This document shows, in pieces, positions 45,750 to 54,734 of a stretch of DNA of 64,000 nucleotides. The number at the start of each line of letters is the position of its first letter. The first letter of the stretch is position 1. Source of the stretch: Undibacterium paludis (lineage in GTDB: Bacteria; Pseudomonadota; Gammaproteobacteria; Burkholderiales; Burkholderiaceae_D); assembly GCF_022568815.1 (NCBI RefSeq), contig NZ_JAKZHX010000001.1, positions 620,001 to 684,000 on the forward strand, written 5' to 3'. The notes below the pieces were generated by a model. That model made no database searches, had not been told where the DNA came from, and was given only the letters and a program-made list of their open reading frames with translations. The position numbers and the translations under genes are program-made.

Positions 45750-46025
45750 ATGCCCTTCGTCCAGATACACACCATCAAAGGAATGCTGAACCCCGACCAG
45801 AAGCAACTGATGCTGGAAAAAATCGCTGCTGTCATGGTGGAAATTGAAGGTGCGGGGGACCCCGACTTCAAGAAATCTGTCTGGATCAACATCCATGAAA
45901 GCGAAGCAGAATGCTGGTCCATGGCGGGCATGCGTCCAAGTACCAAGCAGATTGAACAATTTCTCGCTGTCAGGAATGCCCAGGCCGCCAAACCGCAACA
46001 GGCAGAACAGGGAGCGAGCAAATGA
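45750..46025 (+). CDS. tautomerase family protein
   Basis: 91-residue 4-oxalocrotonate tautomerase-like protein. It has the catalytic N-terminal proline after Met removal (MPFVQIHTIKG), and the beta-alpha-beta pattern MLNPDQKQLMLEKIAAVMVE, followed by WINIHE. GGAG lies five bases before the ATG at 45750; the much longer open frame upstream is not used. It overlaps the MAPEG gene by 4 bases, so the two are coupled. Confidence 0.88.
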   Translation: MPFVQIHTIKGMLNPDQKQLMLEKIAAVMVEIEGAGDPDFKKSVWINIHESEAECWSMAGMRPSTKQIEQFLAVRNAQAAKPQQAEQGASK

Positions 46026-46453
46026 TACACCTCCCCGCCCTGCCAAGTTTTGTCATGGCCTTGCTGGCCCTGTTCCTGAAAACCACTCTGGTCAGTGGCT
46101 TGCAGATTGTCACCCGAGTACGTAGCCGCCGCTATCTGTTGCCTGAAGATGCAGGCATGGCGGGGCTGCGTCCGGTTGAAGCCGAAGCGGAGCTGGTACA
46201 GCGCTGCGCCAGGGTCTGGCGCAATGATGTGGAAAACCTGCCCCTGTTCCTGGCGCTGGCCCTGAGCTATGTCTTGCTTGGTGGAGAGCCGTCCAGTGCC
46301 AACTGGCTGTTTGGCAGCTATGTGCTGATACGTTATCTGCATACCGCTGTGTACCTGCGCGGCCTGCAACCCTGGCGCGCCATGCTTTATATTGCAGGCA
46401 TGCTGGTGTGCTGGATGATCGTTTTGGGTATCTTGCACCAGATTCGCTTGTAA
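46022..46453 (+). CDS. MAPEG family membrane protein
   Basis: 143-residue protein with four membrane helices (about 8-28, 70-90, 95-112, 120-140) and the MAPEG signature RCARVWRNDVENLPLFLALAL (typically 'R.h.N..Enlp.f'), as in microsomal glutathione S-transferase-like proteins. Reading starts at an ATG overlapping the tautomerase stop. Probably glutathione-linked detoxification in the membrane; exact role unknown. Confidence 0.88.
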   Translation: MIHLPALPSFVMALLALFLKTTLVSGLQIVTRVRSRRYLLPEDAGMAGLRPVEAEAELVQRCARVWRNDVENLPLFLALALSYVLLGGEPSSANWLFGSYVLIRYLHTAVYLRGLQPWRAMLYIAGMLVCWMIVLGILHQIRL

Positions 46454-46498
46454 AGCGGTATGCTGATATTTTCTTAATCCTGTACGGGGGAAAGACGT

Positions 46499-47080
46499 AT
46501 GGCTTTTATCGGTCCGGATGTCACACTTGATGAACCTGCCTATATTCATGATACGGCGCAGCTGTATGGCAAGATCAGTATCGCCAGGCATGCCTCAGTC
46601 TGGATCAACGTGGTCGCCCGGGCCGAGCATAAGGAGATCATCATCGGCCCCTATACCAACATCCAGGACTTCGTGATGCTGCATGTCGGTGAGCAAACTC
46701 CGACCATCATAGGCAGCCACTGCTCGATTACCCATCATTGCACCATCCATGGCTGCACCATAGGTGACAACTGCCTGATCGGTATCAACTCGACCATCAT
46801 GGATGCTTGCGTGATAGGCAATAACTGCATCATCGCCGGACATACTTTCCTGAAAGAAGGTACGGTCATCCCCGACAATTCCATCGTCATGGGTACACCG
46901 GGCAAAGTAATACGGACGCAAAACAATTTTGTACGCAACCGTCTCAATGCCTATATGTATTACAGGAATGGCTTGGCCTATGCCAACGGAGAATACCGGG
47001 AATGGGCCAGAGCAGAATTTCCGGCAGAAGTGATGGCGGAAATTGCCAGGCTGAATGCCCAACTGGCGGGCGAAGAATGA
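46499..47080 (+). CDS. gamma-carbonic anhydrase-like hexapeptide-repeat protein (PaaY type)
   Basis: 193-residue left-handed beta-helix protein with about seven I-G-x-x hexapeptide turns (IIGPYTNIQDF, IIGSHCSITHHC, TIGDNCLIGINS, VIGNNCIIAGH). His residues at HVGE, HHCTIHG and AGH fit the zinc site between subunits of gamma-class carbonic anhydrases. A C-terminal helix (EYREWARAEF) follows. Whether it is a carbonic anhydrase or an acyl transferase of the PaaY group is not decided by sequence. GGGGGAAAG precedes the ATG. Confidence 0.87.
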   Translation: MAFIGPDVTLDEPAYIHDTAQLYGKISIARHASVWINVVARAEHKEIIIGPYTNIQDFVMLHVGEQTPTIIGSHCSITHHCTIHGCTIGDNCLIGINSTIMDACVIGNNCIIAGHTFLKEGTVIPDNSIVMGTPGKVIRTQNNFVRNRLNAYMYYRNGLAYANGEYREWARAEFPAEVMAEIARLNAQLAGEE

Positions 47081-47227
47081 CAATTTAAGTTAAAAGCTGC
47101 CAGGTTTGTCGTCCCGAGCCAGACTTGGGATTGACACGCCCGCCACAAATATCCACACTTGAAGCAGGCGTTTGATTTCCATGCAAACCAGGCGTGACCA
47201 GATGCAGCTTGAATCGAAAGGGAAATC

Positions 47228-48403
47228 GTGGCGAATACCCTGAGCAAATTCTTCACCCGTCTGTTTGGTGCTGACGAGCGAGCTACGTCTGCATCCAGCC
47301 ACGCCGTTGCGCAGGCAACAGTTTCGAAAGAGCAGGTAGCTGCGAGCAAACCAGCGCTGGCTGATGTTGAGACGACGCATGCTATTGCCACTGAAGCACC
47401 TCCCGCCCCTTCAGCCCCCGATACGCCGCTAGAAACTGACACAGTAGCCGTAGCCCTGAAATTGCAAGCCTGGAAACCTGCCCTGCCGGTAGAGAACCTG
47501 TATTTTGACTGGATCATGGGTTACCCCGGTGAAGGAGGTAATTTTGATACCGAACAAACCGTACTGCAAGCCTTGTACAAGCTGCTGGCGTCCGACCTCA
47601 ATGATGCTGTCATCGTGCCGCGGGTACCCAGCGTCATCCCGCAATTACTGAACAGCCTGCGCAGCAAGACCATTTCTGCCGGGGAATTGTCACGCCAGAT
47701 CGTCAGGGATGTCGTACTGGTCGGTGAAGTCATCAATACCGTCAACAGCGCCTTATACAATCCTGCGGACCGTATCAACAGCCTGGAAAAAGCCGTGATG
47801 GTCCTCGGTGAAGAAGGCTTGCGCCTGGTAATCGCCAAGGTGGCATTTCGCCCCATCATCAATCTCAATGCAGGTCAGTTCACCCGCCGTGCCGCACCGC
47901 ATATCTGGAACCAGTCAGAAAAATGCGCGGTCGCCTGCCATACCCTGGCGCGTGGCATGGACCCTTTCCATGCCTTCCTGACCGGGTTGATGAAGAATGT
48001 GGGGCTGATCATCGCCTTCCGCCTGCTGGACCAGACTTGTGAGCAGGGCAAGTTCAAATACTCAGCTGCCTTCCAGCCCATTTTTTCTTCCGTAGCATCG
48101 ACACTGTCTTACCGCATTGCCCAGCGCTGGGAATTCCCCGAGCATGTCATCATCGCACTGCAACAGCAGGCCGGTGGTCGCAAGGCCATAGACTGGAGTC
48201 CGCTGGGGCATCTGCTGCACACGGCAGACCTGATCAGCAAAATGCGCCTGCTGGTCAATCACGGACAACTGAACGGCACCGATAAAAAACTCAAAGTGGG
48301 TTTGAACCAGGATGAAGCCAGCTGCTTTGACCTGCTCAATGAAATCCAGCTCTACGACACCAGCGGTGTGCAACAGCATCCCCCCGAAGTTAAGACGGGA
48401 TAA
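47228..48403 (+). CDS. HDOD domain protein
   Basis: 391-residue protein starting at a GTG. After an Ala/Thr-rich 60-residue head, residues about 105-330 are an HDOD domain (VPRVPSVIPQLLNSLRSK, VVLVGEVINTVNSALYNP, GLRLVIAKVAF, HAFLTGLMKNVGLI), the enzyme-inactive relative of HD phosphohydrolases. HDOD proteins act in signalling linked to chemotaxis and cyclic-di-GMP. No other signalling domain is fused. Confidence 0.88.
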   Translation: MANTLSKFFTRLFGADERATSASSHAVAQATVSKEQVAASKPALADVETTHAIATEAPPAPSAPDTPLETDTVAVALKLQAWKPALPVENLYFDWIMGYPGEGGNFDTEQTVLQALYKLLASDLNDAVIVPRVPSVIPQLLNSLRSKTISAGELSRQIVRDVVLVGEVINTVNSALYNPADRINSLEKAVMVLGEEGLRLVIAKVAFRPIINLNAGQFTRRAAPHIWNQSEKCAVACHTLARGMDPFHAFLTGLMKNVGLIIAFRLLDQTCEQGKFKYSAAFQPIFSSVASTLSYRIAQRWEFPEHVIIALQQQAGGRKAIDWSPLGHLLHTADLISKMRLLVNHGQLNGTDKKLKVGLNQDEASCFDLLNEIQLYDTSGVQQHPPEVKTG

Positions 48404-48476
48404 ACGACCTGAATCCTGCCTTATGCCGGCTGACTATGGGACAATAGCGACTTGTGCGCCCACCATAGAGAACACC

Positions 48477-49013
48477 ATGAATATTCCCGGACTTGGACCA
48501 GTAGAAAAAGATGAAGAAAGCGGCTGGTACATCAGTCAGCCCATTACCATTAATGCACTGAATCAACAGGCATGTGAATTCCTGGTTGAAGGCTATGACG
48601 AAGCCAGTGAAACAACCAGGGCCGCCTATCACCAGGCCATAGACAATTTCATCAGGCTGCAAACCAGCGCGCTGCAAGCGGCACAAGAAGCCATTTTTGC
48701 CTATTACCAGGACACCGCCAATTATCGCCGTTCTGAAAAAGCCGATGTGGTCAGCATTGGTAGCGCTGCCGATGTCTGGCAACACATACAGTTCGGTGAC
48801 GAAGCCCTGGTATGCCGGCGTCAGAATGATGAGCAGACTGTCTACGTTTCCCTCGAATGTGAATGCGATTGGGAAGAAGAACAGGGTTTGCAGATCGTCT
48901 TCCGTCATGGGGCAGAAATCAGCAAGCTGGGGCCTTTTGATGATTTCATGAGCAATGCCGATGTCTTTGGCGAAGCCAGCCTGGATAAAGTCATTTATCA
49001 GAGCCGGGGTTGA
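48477..49013 (+). CDS. DUF6985-type hypothetical protein
   Basis: 178-residue soluble acidic protein (start ATG at 48477; the longer frame overlaps the HDOD gene). MNIPGLGPVEKDEESGWYIS and the C-terminal IVFRHGAEISKLGPFDDFMS match the pattern I associate with DUF6985; assignment is from memory. Function unknown. A TGGGACAATAG stretch 30 bp before the ATG may be a -10 region. Confidence 0.7.
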   Translation: MNIPGLGPVEKDEESGWYISQPITINALNQQACEFLVEGYDEASETTRAAYHQAIDNFIRLQTSALQAAQEAIFAYYQDTANYRRSEKADVVSIGSAADVWQHIQFGDEALVCRRQNDEQTVYVSLECECDWEEEQGLQIVFRHGAEISKLGPFDDFMSNADVFGEASLDKVIYQSRG

Positions 49014-49059
49014 TCCTGCCCCTCGTCAGCCGCTTCGCACTGGACGCCGGTACGCGCCC

Positions 49060-49542
49060 CTAACGTTCTATCAATTTATTGGAACGGATTTTTCTCTGCA
49101 ACTGGATGATGCCGTAGATCAGTGCTTCAGCAGTCGGCGGGCATCCGGGTATATACACATCCACTGGCACGATGCGGTCACAACCACGTACCACCGAGTA
49201 CGAGTAATGATAGTAGCCGCCGCCATTGGCGCAAGAGCCCATGGAAATCACATAGCGTGGCTCTGCCATCTGGTCATAAATGCGGCGCAGGGCTGGTGCC
49301 ATCTTGTTGGTCAGGGTACCAGCAACGATCATCAGGTCAGACTGCCTGGGGCTGGCGCGCGGTATCATGCCGAATCTTTCCATGTCATAGCGCGAAGCGG
49401 CGGCCTGTATCATCTCCACTGCACAGCAGGCCAGGCCAAAGGTCAGATACCACAGGCTATTGGTCTGTATCAGCCTGGTGACATCCTCCAGTCGCGTCAG
49501 TATGACGTTGTCTTCTTTGATGACTTCAAGTTCATCCATCAT
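49060..49542 (-). CDS. orphan NADH-quinone oxidoreductase subunit B (NuoB-like)
   Basis: 160-residue subunit of complex I that binds the N2 [4Fe-4S] cluster. The ligands are intact: CC pair (LACCAVEM, about 38-39), C in GSCANGGG (about 103) and C in [11 protein letters not shown] (about 133). The usual ARxDxERFG-type stretch is here SRYDMERFG. It stands alone, with no nuoA or nuoC next to it, so it is an extra copy or moved subunit rather than part of the nuo operon. Confidence 0.9.
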   Translation of the reverse strand: MMDELEVIKEDNVILTRLEDVTRLIQTNSLWYLTFGLACCAVEMIQAAASRYDMERFGMIPRASPRQSDLMIVAGTLTNKMAPALRRIYDQMAEPRYVISMGSCANGGGYYHYSYSVVRGCDRIVPVDVYIPGCPPTAEALIYGIIQLQRKIRSNKLIER

Positions 49543-49652
49543 GGCTCCCTGCTTGTGTCAATAACAGGGGCAGTCTAGTGATACAGGCCCGTGCCTGCTT
49601 GTACCGGTACGACAAATTTGTACCGACACGTCACCCATAAAAAAAATAAATG

Positions 49653-50543
49653 TCAGACCAGTTTTGGATAGGTGAAGAAAACGAAGTGGCAAAGATTAAA
49701 ACCAAAATGCGTCAGGATTGCCCACTCTATGCGTCTGGTCAGATGATACACATAGCCATAGCCCAGTCCGGCAACCGTTGCCAGGCCCGCATACAGAGGG
49801 CCACCACCCAGGTGTGCCATACCAAACAGCAGGGCCGATATCAGCAAGGCTAGGTAAGCCGCCAGCGGTTTGCTGCTGGACCGGTACAAGGCTTCTTGAA
49901 TGAAGCCACGGAAGAAGGCTTCTTCAGCCACACAGGTCAGGAACAGGTTGACAGATAAAAACAACAGCGTCGCTTCCGGCAGTTTGGGGTCCAGCCGGAA
50001 AAATTGCAGGCCCAAACCAAGGGTAATCAGCACAACGATGGTAAGCGCCGCGGCAAAGGCAATGCGCTTGCCGTCAGCCAGGAATTCCCTGAGATTGGCA
50101 GCACGCTGGCAAAACAGGGTCAGCAGTAAAAATCCCACCATGCCCTTGTCAAAATTGGCATACAGGCTAAAGGCCTGGGCATCATTACTGAAGCGGACTT
50201 GATCAAGCAAAAGCGGATTATGGAAACCCGCTACCTTGTGCATGGCCAGGGCCAGCGCCAGGATCAGGGCAATGACACCGCAAGCGAGCCGCAGATAAAA
50301 TTTGAGACTGCTTTTTGCACTGGCGAACAGCAATGCCCCCAGCACCAATAAGACCAGGGCAGCGACAGGGGTGATCAGCCCCAGCGCCAGGGCTGCTGCC
50401 ATGGCAATCAGTGCCATACCAACGGCAGGTGTCAGTTTGCTCAATGCCCCGGTTTGCACAGGTACTGGCAACCAGACCATGGCAATGGCCGCAAACAACA
50501 GCAGGTAAGGCGATAATGTGGATATCGCGGGCAAATTAGTCAT
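49653..50543 (-). CDS. CPBP family intramembrane metalloprotease
   Basis: 296-residue membrane protein with about eight helices. The CPBP/Abi (CAAX protease Rce1-like) motifs are present: EEAFFRG (EExxxR, about 205), FGMAHLGGG (about 239) and HFGFNLCHFVFF (about 278). Substrate unknown; some bacterial relatives act in bacteriocin immunity or prenyl-protein processing. Confidence 0.88.
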   Translation of the reverse strand: MTNLPAISTLSPYLLLFAAIAMVWLPVPVQTGALSKLTPAVGMALIAMAAALALGLITPVAALVLLVLGALLFASAKSSLKFYLRLACGVIALILALALAMHKVAGFHNPLLLDQVRFSNDAQAFSLYANFDKGMVGFLLLTLFCQRAANLREFLADGKRIAFAAALTIVVLITLGLGLQFFRLDPKLPEATLLFLSVNLFLTCVAEEAFFRGFIQEALYRSSSKPLAAYLALLISALLFGMAHLGGGPLYAGLATVAGLGYGYVYHLTRRIEWAILTHFGFNLCHFVFFTYPKLV

Positions 50544-50624
50544 GGACGGGTAATCCTGTATCAGCTTAACTTTTTGAAAATAGCCCGCCCAGCATAAGCA
50601 GTTTTATGCAAATGTCAACATTTC

Positions 50625-51071
50625 TTAATTGCGCATGGCAAAGCTTTTACCGCAGGCGATGGCGACGCGATTCCAGGCATTCATGACGCCAATGACAAAA
50701 GCCAGCTCAACCAGTTCTTTTTCGCTGAAATGCCTGCGCAGTTCCTGCTGCAAATCATCGGACACATGCTGCGTGGCAACCTGGGTCAGCGCTTCACTCC
50801 AGGCCAGCGCTGCCCTCTCTGATTCACTATAACAAGGGGCTTCTCGCCAGCAAACCAGGCCATTGATACGCTGGAAGGCGATGCCCTGTTCCAGCAAATC
50901 ATGGGCATGCTTGTCGACACAAAATGCGCAGCCGTTCACTTGAGAAATCCGCAAGAACACCAGGTCAATCAGCGTTACGCCCAGGCTGCTGCTCTGCAAT
51001 ACCGTGTTGACGCTGGCAAGTGCCTGATAAGCTTCTGGCGCCAGGCCAGGGAAATTCAATTTGAGTGTCAT
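50625..51071 (-). CDS. carboxymuconolactone decarboxylase/AhpD-like protein (ECF41 target)
   Basis: 148-residue AhpD-like protein with the redox CxxC-H motif NGCAFCVDKHAHDLLEQG (about 51-68). GGAG stands before the ATG. It follows the ECF41 sigma gene, and an ECF41-type promoter lies about 130 bp upstream, so this is the cognate target of that sigma factor, as in other bacteria. Its activity may be thiol peroxidase-like or reductase; not established. Confidence 0.9.
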   Translation of the reverse strand: MTLKLNFPGLAPEAYQALASVNTVLQSSSLGVTLIDLVFLRISQVNGCAFCVDKHAHDLLEQGIAFQRINGLVCWREAPCYSESERAALAWSEALTQVATQHVSDDLQQELRRHFSEKELVELAFVIGVMNAWNRVAIACGKSFAMRN

Positions 51072-51198
51072 GTTAATGCTCCAAAGTGGGGTGAAAGAAT
51101 GAGAAGTAGCGACAGCGCCTGTTGAAGACTTGCTGATGGCTCAGGTAACAGGGCCGGGCAAGATGGTTTCAACAGTCTGTGGCTACATTCATTAACAA

Positions 51199-51225
51199 GA
51201 CGCTGGAGCAGGATGCTTTGTGACA
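51199..51225 (-). promoter_or_regulatory. ECF41-type promoter
   Basis: On the minus strand TGTCACA (51225-51219) is followed after exactly 16 bases by CGTC (51202-51199), the consensus published for ECF41 sigma factors as I recall it. It lies between the sigma gene (upstream) and the carboxymuconolactone decarboxylase gene and points to the latter, giving a 5' leader of about 120 nt. Confidence 0.8.
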
Positions 51226-51230
51226 GGTTT

Positions 51231-52133
51231 TCAAAAAGAATTTGAAGATGGGGCAACAATGCCCTGGTAAGCCTGCAGTTTTTCCGGGTTGCGTATGGTG
51301 TAGAGGTCAAGAATTTTTTCACCATCACTGACGATGGAAAAAGTCGCATCGAGCTTGCCGTCAATGAAACGCAGGAGGCCAGGCTCGCCATTGATCTGTG
51401 CTTCGACAAACTGCATGCGCTGTGCAAAATTCCTGGCGATGACGTGGTACAGGCGGGCGATGCGGTCTGCACCACGCAAGATGCGGTTGACCGAGGCAAT
51501 CTTGCCGCCGCCGTCACCTATCATTTGTGCATCGTCGGCAAACAGGGCATGCAATTCTTTCAGGTCACCACTTTGTGCCGCCAGGGTGAAGCGTTGCAAG
51601 AGCCAGTGATGGTGCTCACGACTGACTGTAAAGCGTGGCCTGTCCTGCTGTACCCGCTCTTTTGCCCGGTGCACCAGCTGGCGACAGGCGGCTGCGGTCT
51701 TGTCAAGCATTGCTGCCACGTCCGGATAATCGACTTCAAACACCTGATGCAAGAGAAAGGCGGCGCGTTCTTCTGCACCCAGGCGCTCAAGCAGGGTCAA
51801 AAAGGCCATCGATACATCGCTGCTCAATTCGGCCAGCAATTCCGGGGTTTGCTCATCGACTTCTATCATCGGTTCCGGCAACCATGGTCCTTCATAGTTC
51901 TCACGCTCACGCTTGAGCAGGCGCAGCCTGTCCACGCACAGACGACTGCAGACTGTCACCAGCCAGGCCTGGGGTTCGCGTATATCCCGTATTTCTGTAT
52001 CGCTGAGCGCGTGCCAGCGCAAATAGGTGTTCTGGACGATATCTTCGGCCTCGGCACGCGAAGACAGCATGCGATAGGCAATGCCAAACAGGCGTGGGCG
52101 ATTATCGGTAAATATTTTTAGGTGCTTGGTCAT
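51231..52133 (-). CDS. ECF41 family RNA polymerase sigma factor with SnoaL-like C-terminus
   Basis: 300-residue sigma factor. Sigma-2 region (FGIAYRMLSSRAEAEDIVQNTYLRW) and sigma-4 (EERAAFLLHQVFEVDYPDVAAML) are joined by a linker with WLPEP, the ECF41 hallmark. The C-terminal ~110 residues form a SnoaL/NTF2-like domain with DGGGK (about 210), also diagnostic; in ECF41 this domain modulates activity without a separate anti-sigma factor. It lies 159 bp before its target gene on the same strand. Confidence 0.92.
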   Translation of the reverse strand: MTKHLKIFTDNRPRLFGIAYRMLSSRAEAEDIVQNTYLRWHALSDTEIRDIREPQAWLVTVCSRLCVDRLRLLKRERENYEGPWLPEPMIEVDEQTPELLAELSSDVSMAFLTLLERLGAEERAAFLLHQVFEVDYPDVAAMLDKTAAACRQLVHRAKERVQQDRPRFTVSREHHHWLLQRFTLAAQSGDLKELHALFADDAQMIGDGGGKIASVNRILRGADRIARLYHVIARNFAQRMQFVEAQINGEPGLLRFIDGKLDATFSIVSDGEKILDLYTIRNPEKLQAYQGIVAPSSNSF

Positions 52134-52200
52134 GACAGCGTCCTGATGGAATCATGATGATAAGACGAAACAGCACCGCTGTTTGTGACAGACCAGGCGA

Positions 52201-52237
52201 AAAAAAACCGCATGTCGTAATAACATGCGGTTTTTCA
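52201..52237 (-). terminator. terminator of the porin gene
   Basis: A stem of about 13 bp (AAAAACCGCATGT with its complement, 7-nt loop) lies 15 bp beyond the porin stop. On the minus strand it ends in a run of eight T. The plus-strand T-run is shorter, so it mainly serves the porin. Confidence 0.85.
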
Positions 52238-52251
52238 TCATGGAAACCCGG

Positions 52252-53349
52252 TCAGAATCGATGGCGTATGCCGGCAATCACGCTGGTTGCCCGGTCTGCC
52301 GTATTGATCTTGTCGCTCATCATTACGGCATATACATCCGTGCGCTTGGACAAATTGTAGTCGTAACCAGCAGACAGGGTGTCGCGCTTCAAATCATTAT
52401 TTGCTGACAGCGTCCCGCTGCGTTTGGTATTGGCATAAGCAAGCAGGACATTGCCGCCGCCAGCCGGGATTTTTGCCCCAAGGCTGTAAATCTTGTCGTC
52501 CAGCTGTTTGGCAGACGCCGTGTCATTCTTGCTTGAGGTATAGGTGGCATACAGTTTGGCGGACGTCAGGTCATAGCTGGCGCCGACAAAATAAGCAGTC
52601 TGGCTATTGATGGAAGCAAAATTGACCGGTGCTGCCGTCGCATCCACGATGGCTGAGCCACCAAGCGGATTGGATACCTGCACTTTTTGGTAAAAGGCGC
52701 TCAGGGCCAGCGGACCATTAAAATACAGGGCATTCAGGCCGATATTGCGCGTACCGGTATCGCCGGCTTTTTCCCCAAACTGGTAATGAATATTGGCACT
52801 CAGGCCATCAAAATTCGGTGTGCTGTAGATGACTTCATTACTCCAGCCAGAATCACCGGCGGCCGAATTGGCCCAGGTACGTGAAGCAAAACCACCGGAT
52901 GGCACATACCAGTGCAGCACCAGCGGCGACACATCAAAGGAATCACCAAAAGGATTGAAAATCACAACCGGCAAAAAGCTGGGGGCCAGATCACGACCTA
53001 GTGAGACGCGGCCAAAACTGCCGGACAGGGCCAGGTTGGCATCGCGTGAAAACAGCGTATCACCACCAAAACGACCGGACTCACCGGTATCAGGACGCAA
53101 GAAAGCCGTCAGGGCGAATTCGGCTTTCAGGCCGCCCCCCAGGTCTTCCACGCCTTTAAAACCAAACCACGATGTCGTCATGCCACCAGGCGTGATGGCC
53201 GCCGTACTGGCCTTGTCACCACTCATTTTGACTGAACCGACAGACAGATCAACCAGGCCTTGCACGGTCACACTTGATTGTGCCATCGCGCTGCCGGCCA
53301 GCAAGCAGGAAGTGACTGCGAAAACCAGGGTCTTCATTTGCATTTTCAT
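52252..53349 (-). CDS. outer membrane porin, Burkholderiales type
   Basis: 365-residue general porin: signal peptide ending GSAMA, then SSVTVQGLVDLSVG, FGFKG-like TSWFGFKGVEDLGGGLKAEF, amphipathic strands throughout and the obligatory C-terminal aromatic (IRHRF). Sixteen-stranded trimeric barrel by family. GGAGAAGG precedes the ATG. Stands alone and is followed by a terminator, so monocistronic. Confidence 0.92.
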   Translation of the reverse strand: MKMQMKTLVFAVTSCLLAGSAMAQSSVTVQGLVDLSVGSVKMSGDKASTAAITPGGMTTSWFGFKGVEDLGGGLKAEFALTAFLRPDTGESGRFGGDTLFSRDANLALSGSFGRVSLGRDLAPSFLPVVIFNPFGDSFDVSPLVLHWYVPSGGFASRTWANSAAGDSGWSNEVIYSTPNFDGLSANIHYQFGEKAGDTGTRNIGLNALYFNGPLALSAFYQKVQVSNPLGGSAIVDATAAPVNFASINSQTAYFVGASYDLTSAKLYATYTSSKNDTASAKQLDDKIYSLGAKIPAGGGNVLLAYANTKRSGTLSANNDLKRDTLSAGYDYNLSKRTDVYAVMMSDKINTADRATSVIAGIRHRF

Positions 53350-53476
53350 TTTTTTCCTTCTCCAGGGTTAACAACAATTCATGCAGCGTGATTGCTCATC
53401 AAACTTTGTCAGCTCAATCCAGTATCAGGCGGGACATCGGTAAGCCCGGCCCTGTTCAATTCAGTCGCCAGCTTTT

Positions 53477-54436
53477 TTAAACGGATTTGTCTGCGGGATG
53501 TACCTGCATCCAGTGTTGCGCAATGTCGATACGGCGGCACACCCAGACCTTGTCATGTGACTGCACATAGTCAAGAAAGCGTTGCAAGGCACGAAAACGC
53601 CCAGGACGCCCCAGCAAGCGGCAATGCATGCCGATGGACAGCATTTTTGGTGCATTGTCACCGGCGGGATCGCCCTCGGCATACAGGACATCGAAACTGT
53701 CTTTCAGGTAGTCAAAGAAGTGCTCACCGGTATTGAAGCCCTGCGGCGTAGCAAAACGCATGTCATTGCTGTCCAGCGTATAAGGCACGACCAGGTGCGG
53801 TTTTTGCTGGCCGTCACCGGTAGTCACTCTGGTCCAGAACGGCAGGTCGTCGCCATAATAATCGGCATCATAGGCAAAGCCGCCATGTTCGACCACCAGC
53901 TTGCGGGTGTTTGGTGAATCGCGGCCGGTATACCAGCCCAGTGGCGCCTTGCCTGTCATCTCGCGCAGGATTTGCACGGCTTCTTGCATGTGCGCACGTT
54001 CGGTCGCTTCGTCCATACCCTGGTAATGTATCCAGCGCAGGCCGTGGCAGGCGATTTCATGACCGAGTTCGCCAAAGGCCTGGGTCAGTTCGGGATGTCT
54101 TTGCAAGGCCATGGCAACGCCAAAGACCGTCAGCGGCAACTGACGTTTTTCAAATTCGCGCAAAATGCGCCAGACCCCGGCACGCGAGCCATATTCATAA
54201 ATCGATTCCATCGACATATGGCGCGCTTCATAGGCGGCAGCACCCACGATCTCAGACAAAAACTGCTCGGATGCGCGGTCACCATGCAAGACACAGTTTT
54301 CACCGCCCTCTTCATAATTCAGGACAAACTGTACGGCTATCCTGGCCTGTTGCGGCCATTGTGCATGCGGGACATGGCGGCCATAGCCGATCAGGTCGCG
54401 CGGGTAATTGTTGTATTCGGGTCGCTGCTGACTCAT
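53477..54436 (-). CDS. puuE: PuuE-type allantoinase (polysaccharide deacetylase-like)
   Basis: 319-residue member of the carbohydrate esterase 4 fold. Characteristic PuuE segments: RDLIGYGRHVPHAQWP opening, QFVLNYEEGGENC (about 38-50), REYGSRAG-like YEYGSRAGVWRIL (about 81), GHEIACHGLRWIHYQ (about 130) and GWYTGRDSPNTRKLVVEHGG (about 168). PuuE hydrolyses allantoin without metal in purine breakdown. No other uric-acid genes are adjacent, so substrate assignment is by family. GGAG precedes the ATG. A perfect dyad sits 150 bp upstream. Confidence 0.85.
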   Translation of the reverse strand: MSQQRPEYNNYPRDLIGYGRHVPHAQWPQQARIAVQFVLNYEEGGENCVLHGDRASEQFLSEIVGAAAYEARHMSMESIYEYGSRAGVWRILREFEKRQLPLTVFGVAMALQRHPELTQAFGELGHEIACHGLRWIHYQGMDEATERAHMQEAVQILREMTGKAPLGWYTGRDSPNTRKLVVEHGGFAYDADYYGDDLPFWTRVTTGDGQQKPHLVVPYTLDSNDMRFATPQGFNTGEHFFDYLKDSFDVLYAEGDPAGDNAPKMLSIGMHCRLLGRPGRFRALQRFLDYVQSHDKVWVCRRIDIAQHWMQVHPADKSV

Positions 54437-54588
54437 TACGGGATTCTCCGGGTCATGACTGAAGGGACTTCACTGCCATCCAGTCTTGATGTTTTGTGTT
54501 TGCCTGCTCATGCAATTGATATGCCAGTCATTGCACAAGCATATTGTTTTAAACGATTAGCCACGATTGTCGGCAATTTTCTGGCAAT

Positions 54589-54612
54589 ACATATACTGTT
54601 TTCAGTATATGT
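54589..54612. promoter_or_regulatory. perfect 10-bp dyad, candidate operator
   Basis: ACATATACTG-TTTT-CAGTATATGT is a perfect 24-bp inverted repeat in the 298-bp region between the divergent puuE and DUF817 genes. Dyads of this size are typical GntR or TetR-type operators. The T4 loop with no T-run makes a terminator unlikely. No regulator gene is adjacent. The rest of 54437-54734 shows no gene. Confidence 0.55.
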
Positions 54613-54734
54613 TCTATCAAGCACAAAATAGACCTCAATGCGCTTTTTCTCTGTAACAATGCAACCATCCGTCTTTGTGCCCACCTACCTTGGTCTGTGG
54701 ACATGAGCCGGGCTGGCTTTGCTACAATGCGGCC

